NCBI RefSeq assembly: GCF_030315685.1
Contig: NZ_JASXSI010000003.1
Span: 186,001-250,000, forward strand
Length of the DNA: 64,000 nt
Origin: Gordonia sp. ABSL11-1
GTDB lineage: Bacteria > Actinomycetota > Actinomycetes > Mycobacteriales > Mycobacteriaceae
Direction of reading: 5' to 3'
Both the position numbers and the translations under genes were made by a program. Numbering within the stretch: position 1 is the stretch's first letter; the number at the start of each line of letters is the position of its first letter. Positions 49,358 through 57,947 of the stretch are shown in pieces. A model generated the notes under the pieces. It had not been told where the DNA came from. It worked only from the letters and a program-made list of their open reading frames with translations, and did not search any database.

Positions 49358-50122
49358 CTATCTGGTCGTGGTGGTCTCGACACCGAGCGCCTCGAGGAGC
49401 GCTTCGCGGTGTGCGACGAATGCGGGATCGCGCAGTGAACGGCGGGTTCCCAGGTCGGTGAGGTCACGGTCTGCGACGAATCGTCCGTCGTCGAGGACGA
49501 GGACACGATCGGCGAGGGTGACCGCTTCGTCGACGTCATGGGTGACGAGAAGGACACCGGGCCGGTACTTCTCGCAGAGCCGACGCAGCAGGGTGTGCAT
49601 CCGCAACCGGGTCAATGCGTCGAGGGCGCCGAACGGTTCGTCGGCGAGGAGGAGATCGGGCCGGCGGACCAGGGACCGGGCGAGTGCGGCGCGTTGCTGT
49701 TCGCCACCGGACAACTCGTTCGGCCAGGCGGTCTCGCGTCCGCCCAGCCCGACGTCGTCGAGAGCGCTCTGTCCAGCCGCTCTCGTGTCACGCCCGGTCA
49801 GTCCCAGGATGACGTTGGGCAGCACCCGCGCCCACGGCAGCAGACGCGAGTCCTGGAACACCACTGACGTCTCCTGCGCCACATCGAGTTCGCCGGAACC
49901 GTCGACACCCGCGTCGAGTCCGGCGACGGCACGCAGCAGAGTGCTCTTGCCACTGCCGCTGCGTCCGAGGAGTGCCACGAACTCACCCGACACGATCGTC
50001 AGATCAATGCCGTCCAGGACGGTACGATTCCCATAACGGCGGGTGAGATCTCGTGTGGCGAGCACGGTTCCGTGGACGTGCGCGTCCACGGCGGGGGCGA
50101 TCAGCCCAGCGACCTGCGCCAT
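49358..50122 (-). CDS. ssuB: ABC transporter ATP-binding protein, sulfonate/nitrate/taurine type
   Basis: 254 residues with Walker A GRSGSGKSTLLRAVAG, signature LSGGEQQRAALAR and Walker B LLLADEPFGALDALTR, the SsuB/TauB/NrtD pattern. The ATG follows GAGGAGGGC and overlaps the permease gene by 22 bp. It drives uptake with the permease and binding protein encoded upstream. The symbol reflects the family, not proof of sulfonate as substrate. Confidence 0.9.
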   Translation of the reverse strand: MAQVAGLIAPAVDAHVHGTVLATRDLTRRYGNRTVLDGIDLTIVSGEFVALLGRSGSGKSTLLRAVAGLDAGVDGSGELDVAQETSVVFQDSRLLPWARVLPNVILGLTGRDTRAAGQSALDDVGLGGRETAWPNELSGGEQQRAALARSLVRRPDLLLADEPFGALDALTRLRMHTLLRRLCEKYRPGVLLVTHDVDEAVTLADRVLVLDDGRFVADRDLTDLGTRRSLRDPAFVAHREALLEALGVETTTTR

Positions 50123-50967
50123 GACAGGGCCCTCCTCTCGATCGCACGGACCACGACGTCACCGACGAGGCCGAAGACCGCGTAGACGACCAGTCCGACG
50201 ACGACGATGTCCAACTGCCCGTACACGCGGGCCTGGTTCATGAGGTAGCCGACGCCCTGCGTCGCGTTGACCTGCTCGACGACGACCAGCGCGAGCCAGG
50301 AAATGGTCACGGCCAGACGGAGTCCGGTGAAGAACCCGGGCACCGCGCCGGGTAGCGCGACGCGTCGGATGAACTGCCACTGGGAGAGTTTCACGGTCTG
50401 CGCGAGCTCGACGTAGCGGACATCGACCCCGCGCAGCTGGGCATGGGTGTTGATGTAGACCGGGATCAGCACGCTCGTCGCGATGATGATGATCTTCATC
50501 TGATCGCCGATCCCGAACCAGAGGATCGCCAGTGGGATGATGGCCAGCGTCGGGATGGCACGCTTGATCTGGATGGGACCGTCGACGATCGCCTCGCCCA
50601 CCCGGCTCAGTCCGGAGATCAGGGCCAGGACGACTCCGAGGACCACACCGATGACCAGGGAGATCGACGCCAGACGCAGGGACGCCAGGATGTTCTCCGG
50701 CAACCGCCCGTCGGACCAGAGTTCGGCGGCGGTGGCCGCGATCGTCCCCGGAGCAGGCAGGGTTCGTTCGTCGATGACACCCGCCGCAGAGCCGACGATC
50801 CAGATGAGCAGCAGCAGTGCCGGTCCGATGAGCCATCCCCCGGGGATACGACGGCCGGGGCCGAGGCGACGGCGAGCGGTGCCGTGACGGCGCTCCAGGA
50901 CTGGGGTGGCCCCGTCGACCGACGATGTGATCCCGGTGGCGGGCTGATGGATTGTCGCCGATGTCAT
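50101..50967 (-). CDS. ssuC: ABC transporter permease, sulfonate/nitrate/taurine type
   Basis: 288 residues from MTSATIHQPATG; the ATG overlaps the binding-protein stop (ATGA), while the longer open frame upstream runs through that gene and is not coding. Six or so membrane helices follow a basic N-terminus. The permease loop is SQWQFIRRVALPGAVPGFFTGLRLA (EAA motif, core RVALPGAVPGFFTGL). It forms the channel of the importer. Confidence 0.92.
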   Translation of the reverse strand: MTSATIHQPATGITSSVDGATPVLERRHGTARRRLGPGRRIPGGWLIGPALLLLIWIVGSAAGVIDERTLPAPGTIAATAAELWSDGRLPENILASLRLASISLVIGVVLGVVLALISGLSRVGEAIVDGPIQIKRAIPTLAIIPLAILWFGIGDQMKIIIIATSVLIPVYINTHAQLRGVDVRYVELAQTVKLSQWQFIRRVALPGAVPGFFTGLRLAVTISWLALVVVEQVNATQGVGYLMNQARVYGQLDIVVVGLVVYAVFGLVGDVVVRAIERRALSWRRSLG

Positions 50968-52076
50968 CGCGTCACGTCCTCCGGTTGGCGGGTCGCGCCG
51001 TACTTCGTCACGGCGTCGTCGACGACCGGCGCGAAGCGGAGATCGAAGAGATCGGCGGATGTCACCGGTTCGGGCAGGGCGTCGGCATTCTCGAGCAGAT
51101 CGATGGTTCCCTGCTGTCGTGCGATGAGCGCGTCGTCGAGCGCCGGGATCGCCGTCGTGCCGTTGCTCTTCAGGATCTTCCAGCCGTCGGCCTCGGAGAC
51201 CTTCTGATCGTCGACGTAGTAGGACTTGATCCATTCGGCCGGATGGGTGTTGGTCCACTGGAACGCCTGCACGAGCGTCGCTGTCAATGCACGCACGGCC
51301 GCGGCCTTGGCGGGTTCGGCCAGCGACTCCCCGCGCGCATAGACATAGCTGAGGCCCTCGTTGATCTTCCCGGCGACCGCCGGGTCCACGATGGAGGCGC
51401 CGTCGCGTCCGTAGTCGCGCAGGTAACGGGTCAGGCGTGGCTCGTTGAGCGGCGCGACGTCGACCTCGCCGGCACCGAGTGCCTCGGAGAACTCGGCGAG
51501 CTGAAGTCGGGTGAGTTCGACGTCGTCGGTCGACAGGCCGGCGTTCTGCAGGGCGCGGAGGACGACGACTTGCTGGGCCGTGCCCTCGGCGTAGGCGATC
51601 TTCTTGCCGCGCAGATCCTGGAGGGAACGGATCGTCGTGCCCGGGCTCGTGGCCAGGGACATGCTCGACGGTTTGACCTCGCGAGCGAGGACGATGGGGA
51701 CCTGCTGTCCGGTCGCGGCCGCGTGGATGGGCGGGACGTCGCCCACCGGCGCGACGTCGGCGGTGCCGGCGCGGAACGCCTCCAGAATGGCCGGGCCGCC
51801 GACGAAATTGGCATACTCGACGGTGAACGGAAGCGTCTTCTCGAGTCCGCTGGCACGCAGAAGCGTCTGGATCTGGTTCTGCTGGTCGGCGACGACCAAC
51901 GTCGCGCCCGACGGGATCTGGGTGGGAAGCGGTGTGTCGGTGTTCAATTCCGGTCCGTCGCTCGAGGAACAGGCGGACAGCGTCGTCACGACGGCGACGA
52001 GGAGGACCAGCCATGCGGATCTGTGGCGTCGAAAGCCGCGTGCGGCCATGGCCTTTGGTGTGGACAATGCGGTCAC
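50964..52076 (-). CDS. ssuA: ABC transporter substrate-binding lipoprotein, SsuA/NrtA type
   Basis: 370 residues. The signal peptide has a basic start (RGFRRHRS), hydrophobic core and lipobox LSAC (Cys36). The mature part has the family features GATLVVADQQNQIQTLLRASG, AFRAGTADVAPVGDVPPIHAAA, DLRGKKIAYAEGTAQQ and AEFSEALGAGEVDVAPLNEPRL. A GTG start is used by this model; an ATG nine codons later is possible. It is the first gene of the five-gene uptake and oxidation operon. Ligand probably an aliphatic sulfonate or related anion. Confidence 0.9.
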   Translation of the reverse strand: MTALSTPKAMAARGFRRHRSAWLVLLVAVVTTLSACSSSDGPELNTDTPLPTQIPSGATLVVADQQNQIQTLLRASGLEKTLPFTVEYANFVGGPAILEAFRAGTADVAPVGDVPPIHAAATGQQVPIVLAREVKPSSMSLATSPGTTIRSLQDLRGKKIAYAEGTAQQVVVLRALQNAGLSTDDVELTRLQLAEFSEALGAGEVDVAPLNEPRLTRYLRDYGRDGASIVDPAVAGKINEGLSYVYARGESLAEPAKAAAVRALTATLVQAFQWTNTHPAEWIKSYYVDDQKVSEADGWKILKSNGTTAIPALDDALIARQQGTIDLLENADALPEPVTSADLFDLRFAPVVDDAVTKYGATRQPEDVTR

Positions 52077-52269
52077 GTCTGGGATACCCCCGGGATGTCA
52101 GGCGTCGATCTGATGTCGATGGATCACCATCACCCGATGTGTCCGGCGTTCCAACCGTTAGACCCCCGCTGGTCTTTTGTCCGTTTCGTCTGTCCGTGTC
52201 GTCGCCGGGTGACGCCAGTGAGCGGAACCGTGTGGAATCTTCTGCGGGCCCCGCGTCGTTGACGTCGAC

Positions 52270-53148
52270 ATGACCAGTGACATCAGCACGAGCACCTCGG
52301 ACCCCGGCGGCGATTCGGCCAAGGCCGCGCACATCGCGAGATTCGGCACACACGGCACGTGGGGATGGCACGGGCGCTTCTCGGCCGACGAGGCACGTCA
52401 GATCGAGGAACTGGGCCTCGGCACCATCTGGCTGGGCGGCTCACCCACGGATCTACAGCCCGTACGGGCGATCCTCGCGGCCACCGATCGCATCACCGTC
52501 GCCACCGGCATCGTCAACATCTGGAACACCGACGCCGCTGTCATCGGCGACGAGTTCCACGCTCTGGAGGCCGATTTCCCCGGCCGCTTCTATCTCGGCA
52601 TCGGAGCCGGACATCCGGAGGCCACCGCCGAGTACCGCAAGCCGTACGACGCGGTCCGCGACTACCTCGACGTGCTGGACGAGAAGTCGGTGCCGGTGCA
52701 CCGACGACTGCTCGCCGCACTCGGGTCGCGGATGCTGCGCCTGTCGGCCGACCGCGCCCTCGGCGCCCATCCGTACCTCACACCACCGGCCCACACGAAG
52801 GGGGCTCGCGACGAACTGGGCGCCGGCGTGCTCCTCGCTCCCGAGCACAAGGTCGTCGTCGACACGAATCCGGTCGCGGCGCGGGCCGTGGGTCGTCCGC
52901 CGGTGGATCAGCCGTACCTGCACCTGCGGAACTACACGTCGAATCTGAAGCGGCTGGGCTACACCGACGCCGACATCGCCGACGGCGGCAGCGACGAACT
53001 GATCGACGCCCTCGTCGCGCATGGTGACGCGGCGTCGGTGCGCGCACAGGTAGATGCGCATCTCGCCGCCGGCGCGGACCACGTCGCCATCCAGGTGCTC
53101 GGATCCGAGACACCCGTCGACGAGCTCACCGCGATCATCCGGGCGTGA
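52270..53148 (+). CDS. LLM-class F420-dependent oxidoreductase
   Basis: 292 residues of the luciferase-like fold in its F420 branch: HGRFSADEARQIEELGLGTIWLGGSP, ATDRITVATGIVNIWNTDA, FPGRFYLGIGAGHPE and ADHVAIQVLG near the end. The substrate is unknown. It diverges from the ssu-like operon across 193 bp, in which I see no clear promoter or riboswitch. The divergent layout beside a second LLM enzyme hints at a shared role, but the cofactors differ. Confidence 0.88.
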   Translation: MTSDISTSTSDPGGDSAKAAHIARFGTHGTWGWHGRFSADEARQIEELGLGTIWLGGSPTDLQPVRAILAATDRITVATGIVNIWNTDAAVIGDEFHALEADFPGRFYLGIGAGHPEATAEYRKPYDAVRDYLDVLDEKSVPVHRRLLAALGSRMLRLSADRALGAHPYLTPPAHTKGARDELGAGVLLAPEHKVVVDTNPVAARAVGRPPVDQPYLHLRNYTSNLKRLGYTDADIADGGSDELIDALVAHGDAASVRAQVDAHLAAGADHVAIQVLGSETPVDELTAIIRA

Positions 53149-53254
53149 CGGTCCCCGGATCGGTTGCACGCCAGGGTGTCGGACCGGAACCGCTGGAAAT
53201 CACCGGAGAACTCCAGACCGACAACACTGGGGAGCGGGTTGCGCTTGGCGCGGG

Positions 53255-53986
53255 TCAGGTCAACGCATAGGTGACGGTCACCGAGAAGGTCAGGGTCTGC
53301 TGGCCGGGCTCGACGGGGACCGGTGCGGCCGCCACCGACGAATCCCGTTGCAGGGGAGCGGGTTGCTCCTGCCCGCTCGTCGTCTCGGAGATCTTCTGGA
53401 CCTTGCCCAGCGAGTCGCCGGCGAGGGACGCGTACTGGTCGGCGCGCGACCGGGCGTCGTCGAAGGCGGCCTCCCGGGCCTGTTTCATCAACTCGGCGTC
53501 ATCGTCGATCGCGAACGTCACGTTGCTGATCCGGGTGTTGTCGCCGCCGGCGGTCGCGGCCGCCGCGAGGATGTCGGACGCCTTCGCGATGTCGCGAATC
53601 GTCACGCGGATCGTGTTCGTCGCCTGATAGCCGGAGATCTCGCTCGATCCGCCTGGCGTCGCGTTCGAATAGCGGGGACTCAGATCGACCTGTTGGGTCG
53701 CCACGTCCTTGCGGTCGACGCCCTCGGCGACGACCGCGTCGGTGACCTTGGTGACCTGCGCGCTCGACTCGTTCAGTGCGCTGGAGACGTCAGCGGCGGT
53801 GGCCTCGACACCGATGTCGGCGCGCAGCGTGTCCGGCACGCCGGTCACCTTGCCGTTGCCGACGACGGTCACCGTGCGGGGATCGTCACCGCCGTCGTCT
53901 CTTCCGCACGCACTCAGTCCCAGTGCGGTGATGAGCGCGACGCCGAGTACGGCGATCCGGACGGGGCGGCACCCTCCCGGCCTCAT
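53255..53986 (-). CDS. SIMPL-domain lipoprotein
   Basis: 243 residues from the ATG at 53986 (after AAGGAAC); a longer frame upstream crosses the next gene and is rejected. Signal peptide with lipobox LSAC (Cys27). The SIMPL domain (DUF541) shows VTVVGNGKVTGVPDTLRADIGVEA, the central YQATNTIRVTIRD and C-terminal LTFSVTVTYAL. It is an oligomerising envelope domain of unsettled function. The start overlaps the stop of the small membrane protein upstream, so the two are coupled. Confidence 0.88.
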   Translation of the reverse strand: MRPGGCRPVRIAVLGVALITALGLSACGRDDGGDDPRTVTVVGNGKVTGVPDTLRADIGVEATAADVSSALNESSAQVTKVTDAVVAEGVDRKDVATQQVDLSPRYSNATPGGSSEISGYQATNTIRVTIRDIAKASDILAAAATAGGDNTRISNVTFAIDDDAELMKQAREAAFDDARSRADQYASLAGDSLGKVQKISETTSGQEQPAPLQRDSSVAAAPVPVEPGQQTLTFSVTVTYALT

Positions 53987-54369
53987 ACCGGTTCCTTGAG
54001 GAGCAACGCGAGGGCCCACCCCACGATCGAGATCACGATCGCGCCCAGGATGGCTGACCAGAAGAAGCTGTCGACCTCGAGTCCCCAATGGGTGGTGTTG
54101 CGGGTGATCCACGCGGTGATCTCCAGCATGAAGGCGTTGATGACGACGTGGATCAGCCCCAGCGTCAGGATGTACAGGGGGATCGAGAGCAACTGCACGA
54201 TCGGTTTGATGATCGCGTTCACCGCGCCGAAGATCAGCGCCACCACGACGACGATCCCGACCTTCTCCCACGTCGTCGAACCACCGACGAAGTCGAGACC
54301 GGGCACGATGAGGGTGGCGATCCAGAGGGCGAAGCCGGTGAACGCGGAGCGAATCAGGAACGCGGACAT
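53983..54369 (-). CDS. Phage-holin-family IV small membrane protein
   Basis: 128 residues from MSAFLIRSAFTGFALW, with four membrane helices in the arrangement of the mycobacterial 4-TMS holin superfamily: FGAVNAIIKPIVQLLSIPLYILTLGL and INAFMLEITAWI are typical. These proteins are common chromosomal genes in actinobacteria, not phage parts; function unknown. Translationally coupled to the SIMPL lipoprotein. Confidence 0.88.
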   Translation of the reverse strand: MSAFLIRSAFTGFALWIATLIVPGLDFVGGSTTWEKVGIVVVVALIFGAVNAIIKPIVQLLSIPLYILTLGLIHVVINAFMLEITAWITRNTTHWGLEVDSFFWSAILGAIVISIVGWALALLLKEPV

Positions 54370-54526
54370 GGGCACAGTGTGCCAGGAGACTCGCCGAACA
54401 CCCAGCACACGTGTGTCCCGTGCGGGAAGATCGTCCGATGAGCGCCACCTTCGACGGCTGACCGACGTCGATGTCGCCATGGCGGGCGCGTCCGCCGCTG
54501 CGCTGACCCTCCTCGGGCCCGATCGC

Positions 54527-54665
54527 TCAGATCTGGTCGCGGCGTGCAGTGATCAGTGCACGTATCGCGTCGTCGGGTGGGGGAGCGGGCTATCGCGTAG
54601 ATGGCCTCGACCGCATCGCGATCGGCGGCGTCGAGTCCGGCCGGATAGTCGTCGACGGTGCCCAT
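54527..54665 (-). pseudogene. Small possibly frameshifted open frame after marR
   Basis: Starting four bases after the marR stop, the frame reads MGTVDDYPAGLDAADRDAVE then AIYAIARSPT with natural composition. A C-rich run (CCCGCTCCCCCACCCG) follows, and after it the sensible reading continues one frame over as PPPDDAIRALITARRDQI and a stop. Joined, it would be a protein of about 45 residues. Either a real frameshift or a sequencing slip; no family recognised. Confidence 0.3.
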
Positions 54666-54669
54666 GGTC

Positions 54670-55086
54670 TCATTTTCCCGCGTCGACGCGGATTCGGTGC
54701 CGTTCCGTGAGCTCCGACATCGAATCGAGGAGCTTGCCGAGTGCATGCAGCTCGGCGATCGGCCGGTCGTCGAACAGGATCTGCCCCTCCTCGACCATCG
54801 GCCCGTACGCCGACCAGACCCGTTGTCGTCCGTCATCGGTCATTTCGACGAGGACCTTGCGTCGGTCGGTCGGCGCGGCGGTCCGTCGGATGAAGCCATT
54901 GTCGACGAGCCGATCGATGAGTGCGGTCGTCGCGGCCGGCCGCAATCCGGTGGCGGTGGCGATCTCGCCTGCGGTACACGGTCTCTCCGACACCCAGTCC
55001 AGACAGCGCATGTCGGCCGGACCCACGCCCAGCCTGCGCGCGACCGCGTCGTCGAATGACTGGACCGTGCGCTGATACCGCTGCAT
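54670..55086 (-). CDS. MarR-family transcriptional regulator
   Basis: 138 residues from the ATG at 55086 (MQRYQRTVQSFDDAV); upstream in-frame starts overlap the opposite-strand monooxygenase remnant. Winged-helix features: LDWVSERPCTAGEIATATGLRPAATTALIDRLVDNGFIRR and the wing with TDRRKVLVEMT. It has the short DRR wing typical of MarR repressors. It probably controlled the divergent flavin monooxygenase whose remnant starts 28 bp away, a common pairing. Confidence 0.88.
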   Translation of the reverse strand: MQRYQRTVQSFDDAVARRLGVGPADMRCLDWVSERPCTAGEIATATGLRPAATTALIDRLVDNGFIRRTAAPTDRRKVLVEMTDDGRQRVWSAYGPMVEEGQILFDDRPIAELHALGKLLDSMSELTERHRIRVDAGK

Positions 55087-55113
55087 CGCCCGGCCGACCT
55101 CGGCCGTCGCTGC

Positions 55114-55565
55114 TTGACGGGTGCCGCATTGATCCGCGACGGTGAGCTCGAGCTGGCCGGCGACAACACCTACGACCTGCCGACGGTGCCGATATGGCAT
55201 CGCGGTCGGATCGGGCTGATCGGCGACGCCGTCCACGCACCCGCCCCGAGTTCGGGCCAGGGGGCCTCGATGGCGCTCGAGGACGCGGTGGGAATGGCGT
55301 CGAGTCTGGCCGGCGCCGACACGCAGGCCGGATTCCGGGCATTCGAGCAGACACGACGGCAGCGCGTGGAGAAGATCGTGGCGATGGGCGCGCGGGCGAG
55401 CAGCAGCAAGACGCCGCGTGGTCGCGCCGCATGCTCAATGACACCGCCATGCGGCTGATGTTCCGGTATGTCGTCACCGAGCGGTCACAAGAGTGGATGT
55501 TCGATCGCCGGGTGCGGATCGAGGCCCCGGCGGGCGCCCGCGACGTCGATCCGGGCCGACGCTGA
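55114..55565 (+). pseudogene. Remnant of an FAD-dependent monooxygenase (C-terminal part, frameshifted)
   Basis: The first frame reads GDNTYDLPTVPIWHRGRI, then GLIGDAVHAPAPSSGQGASMALEDAV, which holds the GD...P...GQG...EDA FAD/ribityl-binding motif of aromatic hydroxylase-type enzymes. It continues to ARASSSKTP. The reading then needs a shift near 55410-55425 to RMLNDTAMRLMFRYVVTE and EWMFDRRVRI, which matches the normal C-terminus of the family. The N-terminal Rossmann part is absent. So the gene lost about two thirds of its 5' end and also a frame. Confidence 0.8.
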
Positions 55566-55588
55566 GCGCGATCGCCGTTCCTGGCGGT

Positions 55589-55617
55589 TTGGACTGTCCT
55601 GCCAGTTCGCGTAGCAT
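55589..55617 (+). promoter_or_regulatory. Putative promoter of infA-rpmJ-rpsM-rpsK-rpsD-rpoA-rplQ
   Basis: TTGGAC (55589-55594) and TAGCAT (55612-55617), spacing 17, about 210 bases before the infA ATG. The -35 has the same TTGG start as the other ribosomal promoters in the window. The leader between it and infA has no gene. Confidence 0.6.
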
Positions 55618-55826
55618 GGAACGTCGGTGTGCGTCGCATGCCGGTGCTTGCGTGTCCTCGGCCCCACGGCGGAGGGGCAGACGGGTCCGGCGGTGATCAC
55701 CCTGATGGTTTCGGTCACCCGATCCGGTGCCATCACCCTAACGGATAAACATTGATTCAACCCGGCTTCGCGTCACGGTCCCGCTACCGCGGTCACCGAG
55801 GCCGCCGAGCCAGGATCGCGGAGGAC

Positions 55827-56048
55827 ATGGCGAAAAAAGACGGGGCCATCGAGGTCGAGGGACGAGTCATCGAACCCCTGCCCAATGCGATGTTTCGCAT
55901 CGAGCTGGAGAACGGTCACAAGGTCCTCGCCCACATCAGCGGCAAGATGCGGCAGCACTACATCCGCATCCTGCCCGAGGACCGGGTCGTCGTGGAACTC
56001 TCGCCCTACGACCTGGGTCGCGGGCGCATCGTTTATCGGTACAAGTAA
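55827..56048 (+). CDS. infA: Translation initiation factor IF-1
   Basis: 73 residues, the OB-fold IF-1: [41 protein letters not shown] and [15 protein letters not shown]. The ATG at 55827 follows GGAGGAC; the longer upstream frame is not coding. IF-1 blocks the A site during initiation. First gene of the alpha operon-type cluster. Confidence 0.99.
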   Translation: MAKKDGAIEVEGRVIEPLPNAMFRIELENGHKVLAHISGKMRQHYIRILPEDRVVVELSPYDLGRGRIVYRYK

Positions 56049-56122
56049 GACTTCCCCCAGATAGGGGTGAGGACAGATCAGGCGCGGCTTCGTCGTGCCT
56101 GGACCATCGAGGAGAAGCGGAC

Positions 56123-56236
56123 GTGAAGGTTCAGCCGAGCGTCAAGCCGATCTGCGAGAAGTGCAAGGTGATCCGCCGCAACGGTCGGGTCATGGTGATC
56201 TGCGAGAACCTGCGTCACAAGCAGCGTCAGGGCTGA
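56123..56236 (+). CDS. rpmJ: 50S ribosomal protein L36 (bL36)
   Basis: 37 residues from a GTG behind [29 protein letters not shown] then [16 protein letters not shown]. The zinc ligands C-x2-C, C and H are all present, so this is the zinc-binding form. It lies between infA and rpsM as in most bacteria. A 232-bp gap before rpsM contains no gene. Confidence 0.98.
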   Translation: MKVQPSVKPICEKCKVIRRNGRVMVICENLRHKQRQG

Positions 56237-56468
56237 TCATCGGCACCCCTCGGGGTCGCTTGAGACGTCGCGCCGGGAGCGAAGCGAGCGGGCGACACAG
56301 TTACAGACAACTGAATACACCTACAGAGCTGAACAGATTCTTGTGAAGCCCTCCTGGCACCAGCACCGACATACGGGTCGGCGCCCACCTCCGGTTCAGA
56401 GGCCGGAGCCCTCCGCAGAGAGAGGGGCGGACCAGGAGCAGACCTCTGAGGAGTGAAGGAAACGCCAC

Positions 56469-56837
56469 ATGGCACGTGTTGCTGGTGTGGATCTCCCGCG
56501 CGAGAAGCGGCTGGAGATCGCACTGACCTACATCTACGGAGTTGGTCGTACCACCTCCAAGGAGATCCTGGACGGAACCGGGCTCAGCCCCGACCTCCGT
56601 GCCAAGGATCTGACCGACGCAGACGTCGCAAAGCTGCGTGAGTACATCGAGAACTCGGTGAAGGTCGAGGGTGACCTGCGTCGCGAGGTTCAGGCCGACA
56701 TCCGTCGCAAGATCGAGATCGGCTGCTACCAGGGTCTGCGCCACCGTCGTGGCCTGCCCGTCCGTGGACAGCGCACCAAGACCAATGCCCGCACTCGCAA
56801 GGGCCCGAAGAAGACCATCGCCGGGAAGAAGAAGTAA
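56469..56837 (+). CDS. rpsM: 30S ribosomal protein S13 (uS13)
   Basis: 122 residues beginning [20 protein letters not shown], with the basic C-terminus [19 protein letters not shown] typical of S13. It forms intersubunit bridges and contacts the P-site tRNA. Its stop overlaps the rpsK start by one base. Confidence 0.99.
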   Translation: MARVAGVDLPREKRLEIALTYIYGVGRTTSKEILDGTGLSPDLRAKDLTDADVAKLREYIENSVKVEGDLRREVQADIRRKIEIGCYQGLRHRRGLPVRGQRTKTNARTRKGPKKTIAGKKK

Positions 56838-57244
56838 TGCCACCCAAGTCACGAAGCGCAGGCCCCAAGAAGGGCACCCGCCGTCGCGATAAGAAGAACG
56901 TCCCGCACGGCAACGCACACATCAAGTCGACGTTCAACAACACCATCGTGTCGATCACCGACCCCAACGGCGCCGTCATCAGCTGGGCGTCCTCGGGTCA
57001 TGTCGGCTTCAAGGGCTCGCGCAAGAGCACCCCGTTCGCGGCTCAGCTCGCAGCCGAGAACGCTGCGCGCAAGGCCCAGGAGCACGGCGTCAAGAAGGTC
57101 GACGTGTTCGTCAAGGGACCGGGGTCGGGTCGCGAGACCGCCATCCGGTCGCTGCAGGCCGCCGGTCTCGAGGTCGGCACCATCTCCGATGTCACCCCGC
57201 AGCCGCACAACGGTTGCCGTCCGCCCAAGCGGCGCCGGGTCTAG
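56837..57244 (+). CDS. rpsK: 30S ribosomal protein S11 (uS11)
   Basis: 135 residues, with [20 protein letters not shown] and the end [18 protein letters not shown] typical of S11. It lies in the mRNA exit platform of the 30S subunit. Coupled to rpsM and followed by rpsD after 22 bp. Confidence 0.99.
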   Translation: MPPKSRSAGPKKGTRRRDKKNVPHGNAHIKSTFNNTIVSITDPNGAVISWASSGHVGFKGSRKSTPFAAQLAAENAARKAQEHGVKKVDVFVKGPGSGRETAIRSLQAAGLEVGTISDVTPQPHNGCRPPKRRRV

Positions 57245-57266
57245 CGGGAAAGGAAGAGAATAGAAA

Positions 57267-57872
57267 ATGGCTCGTTATACCGGCCCCGCAACAAAGAAGT
57301 CCCGTCGTCTGCGCGTCGATCTCATCGGCGGCGATCAGGCGTTCGAGCGTCGCCCCTACCCGCCCGGCCAGCACGGTCGTTCGCGGATCAAGGAGAGCGA
57401 ATACCTGCAGCAGCTGCAGGAGAAGCAGAAGGCCCGCTTCACCTACGGAGTGATGGAAAAGCAGTTCCGTCGCTACTACGAAGAGGCCAACCGTCGCAAC
57501 GGCAAGACCGGTGACGAACTGCTGAAGATCCTCGAGACCCGCCTCGACAACGTCGTCTACCGCGCCGGCCTGGCCCGGACCCGTCGTCAGGCCCGTCAGA
57601 TGGTCACGCACGGCCACTTCACCGTCAACGGTGTCAATGTCGACGTGCCCAGCTATCGGGTCAGCCAGTACGACATCATCGACGTCCGTCCGAAGTCGCT
57701 GCAGACCGTGCCGTTCCAGATCGCCAAGGAGATCCAGGGCGACCGTCCGGTCCCGGGCTGGCTGCAGGTGGTCCCCTCGACGCTGCGCATCCTCGTGCAC
57801 CAGGTGCCCGAGCGCGCGCAGATCGATGTGCCGCTGGCCGAACAGCTCATCGTCGAGTTCTACTCGAAGTAA
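57267..57872 (+). CDS. rpsD: 30S ribosomal protein S4 (uS4)
   Basis: 201 residues. The N-terminus MARYTGPATKKSRRLRVDL has no zinc cysteines, the actinobacterial C-minus form. The S4 RNA-binding domain follows (RLDNVVYRAGLARTRRQARQ, HFTVNG). S4 starts 16S rRNA folding and in many bacteria regulates its own operon. Confidence 0.99.
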   Translation: MARYTGPATKKSRRLRVDLIGGDQAFERRPYPPGQHGRSRIKESEYLQQLQEKQKARFTYGVMEKQFRRYYEEANRRNGKTGDELLKILETRLDNVVYRAGLARTRRQARQMVTHGHFTVNGVNVDVPSYRVSQYDIIDVRPKSLQTVPFQIAKEIQGDRPVPGWLQVVPSTLRILVHQVPERAQIDVPLAEQLIVEFYSK

Positions 57873-57947
57873 TCGCCCTGCAGCACAACGCTGCTCGGTT
57901 CACCCTCGAGGCCGTCATATAGCGGTCGGCCAAAGGAGAAACACGAA

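Noticed and set aside
52077-52269. Riboswitch (SAM type) between the ssu-like operon and the F420 oxidoreductase
   Set aside because: Some GC-rich stems (CGGGTGACGCC) are present, but the conserved cores of known SAM or related riboswitches are not seen on either strand.
50968-52371. N-terminal extension of the ssuC open frame (to 756 codons)
   Set aside because: It runs through ssuA in a different frame; the permease proper starts at 50967 with an ATGA overlap.
53983-54369. Prophage signal from a holin-family protein
   Set aside because: This 4-TMS holin-type family is a common chromosomal gene in actinobacteria, and no other phage genes surround it.
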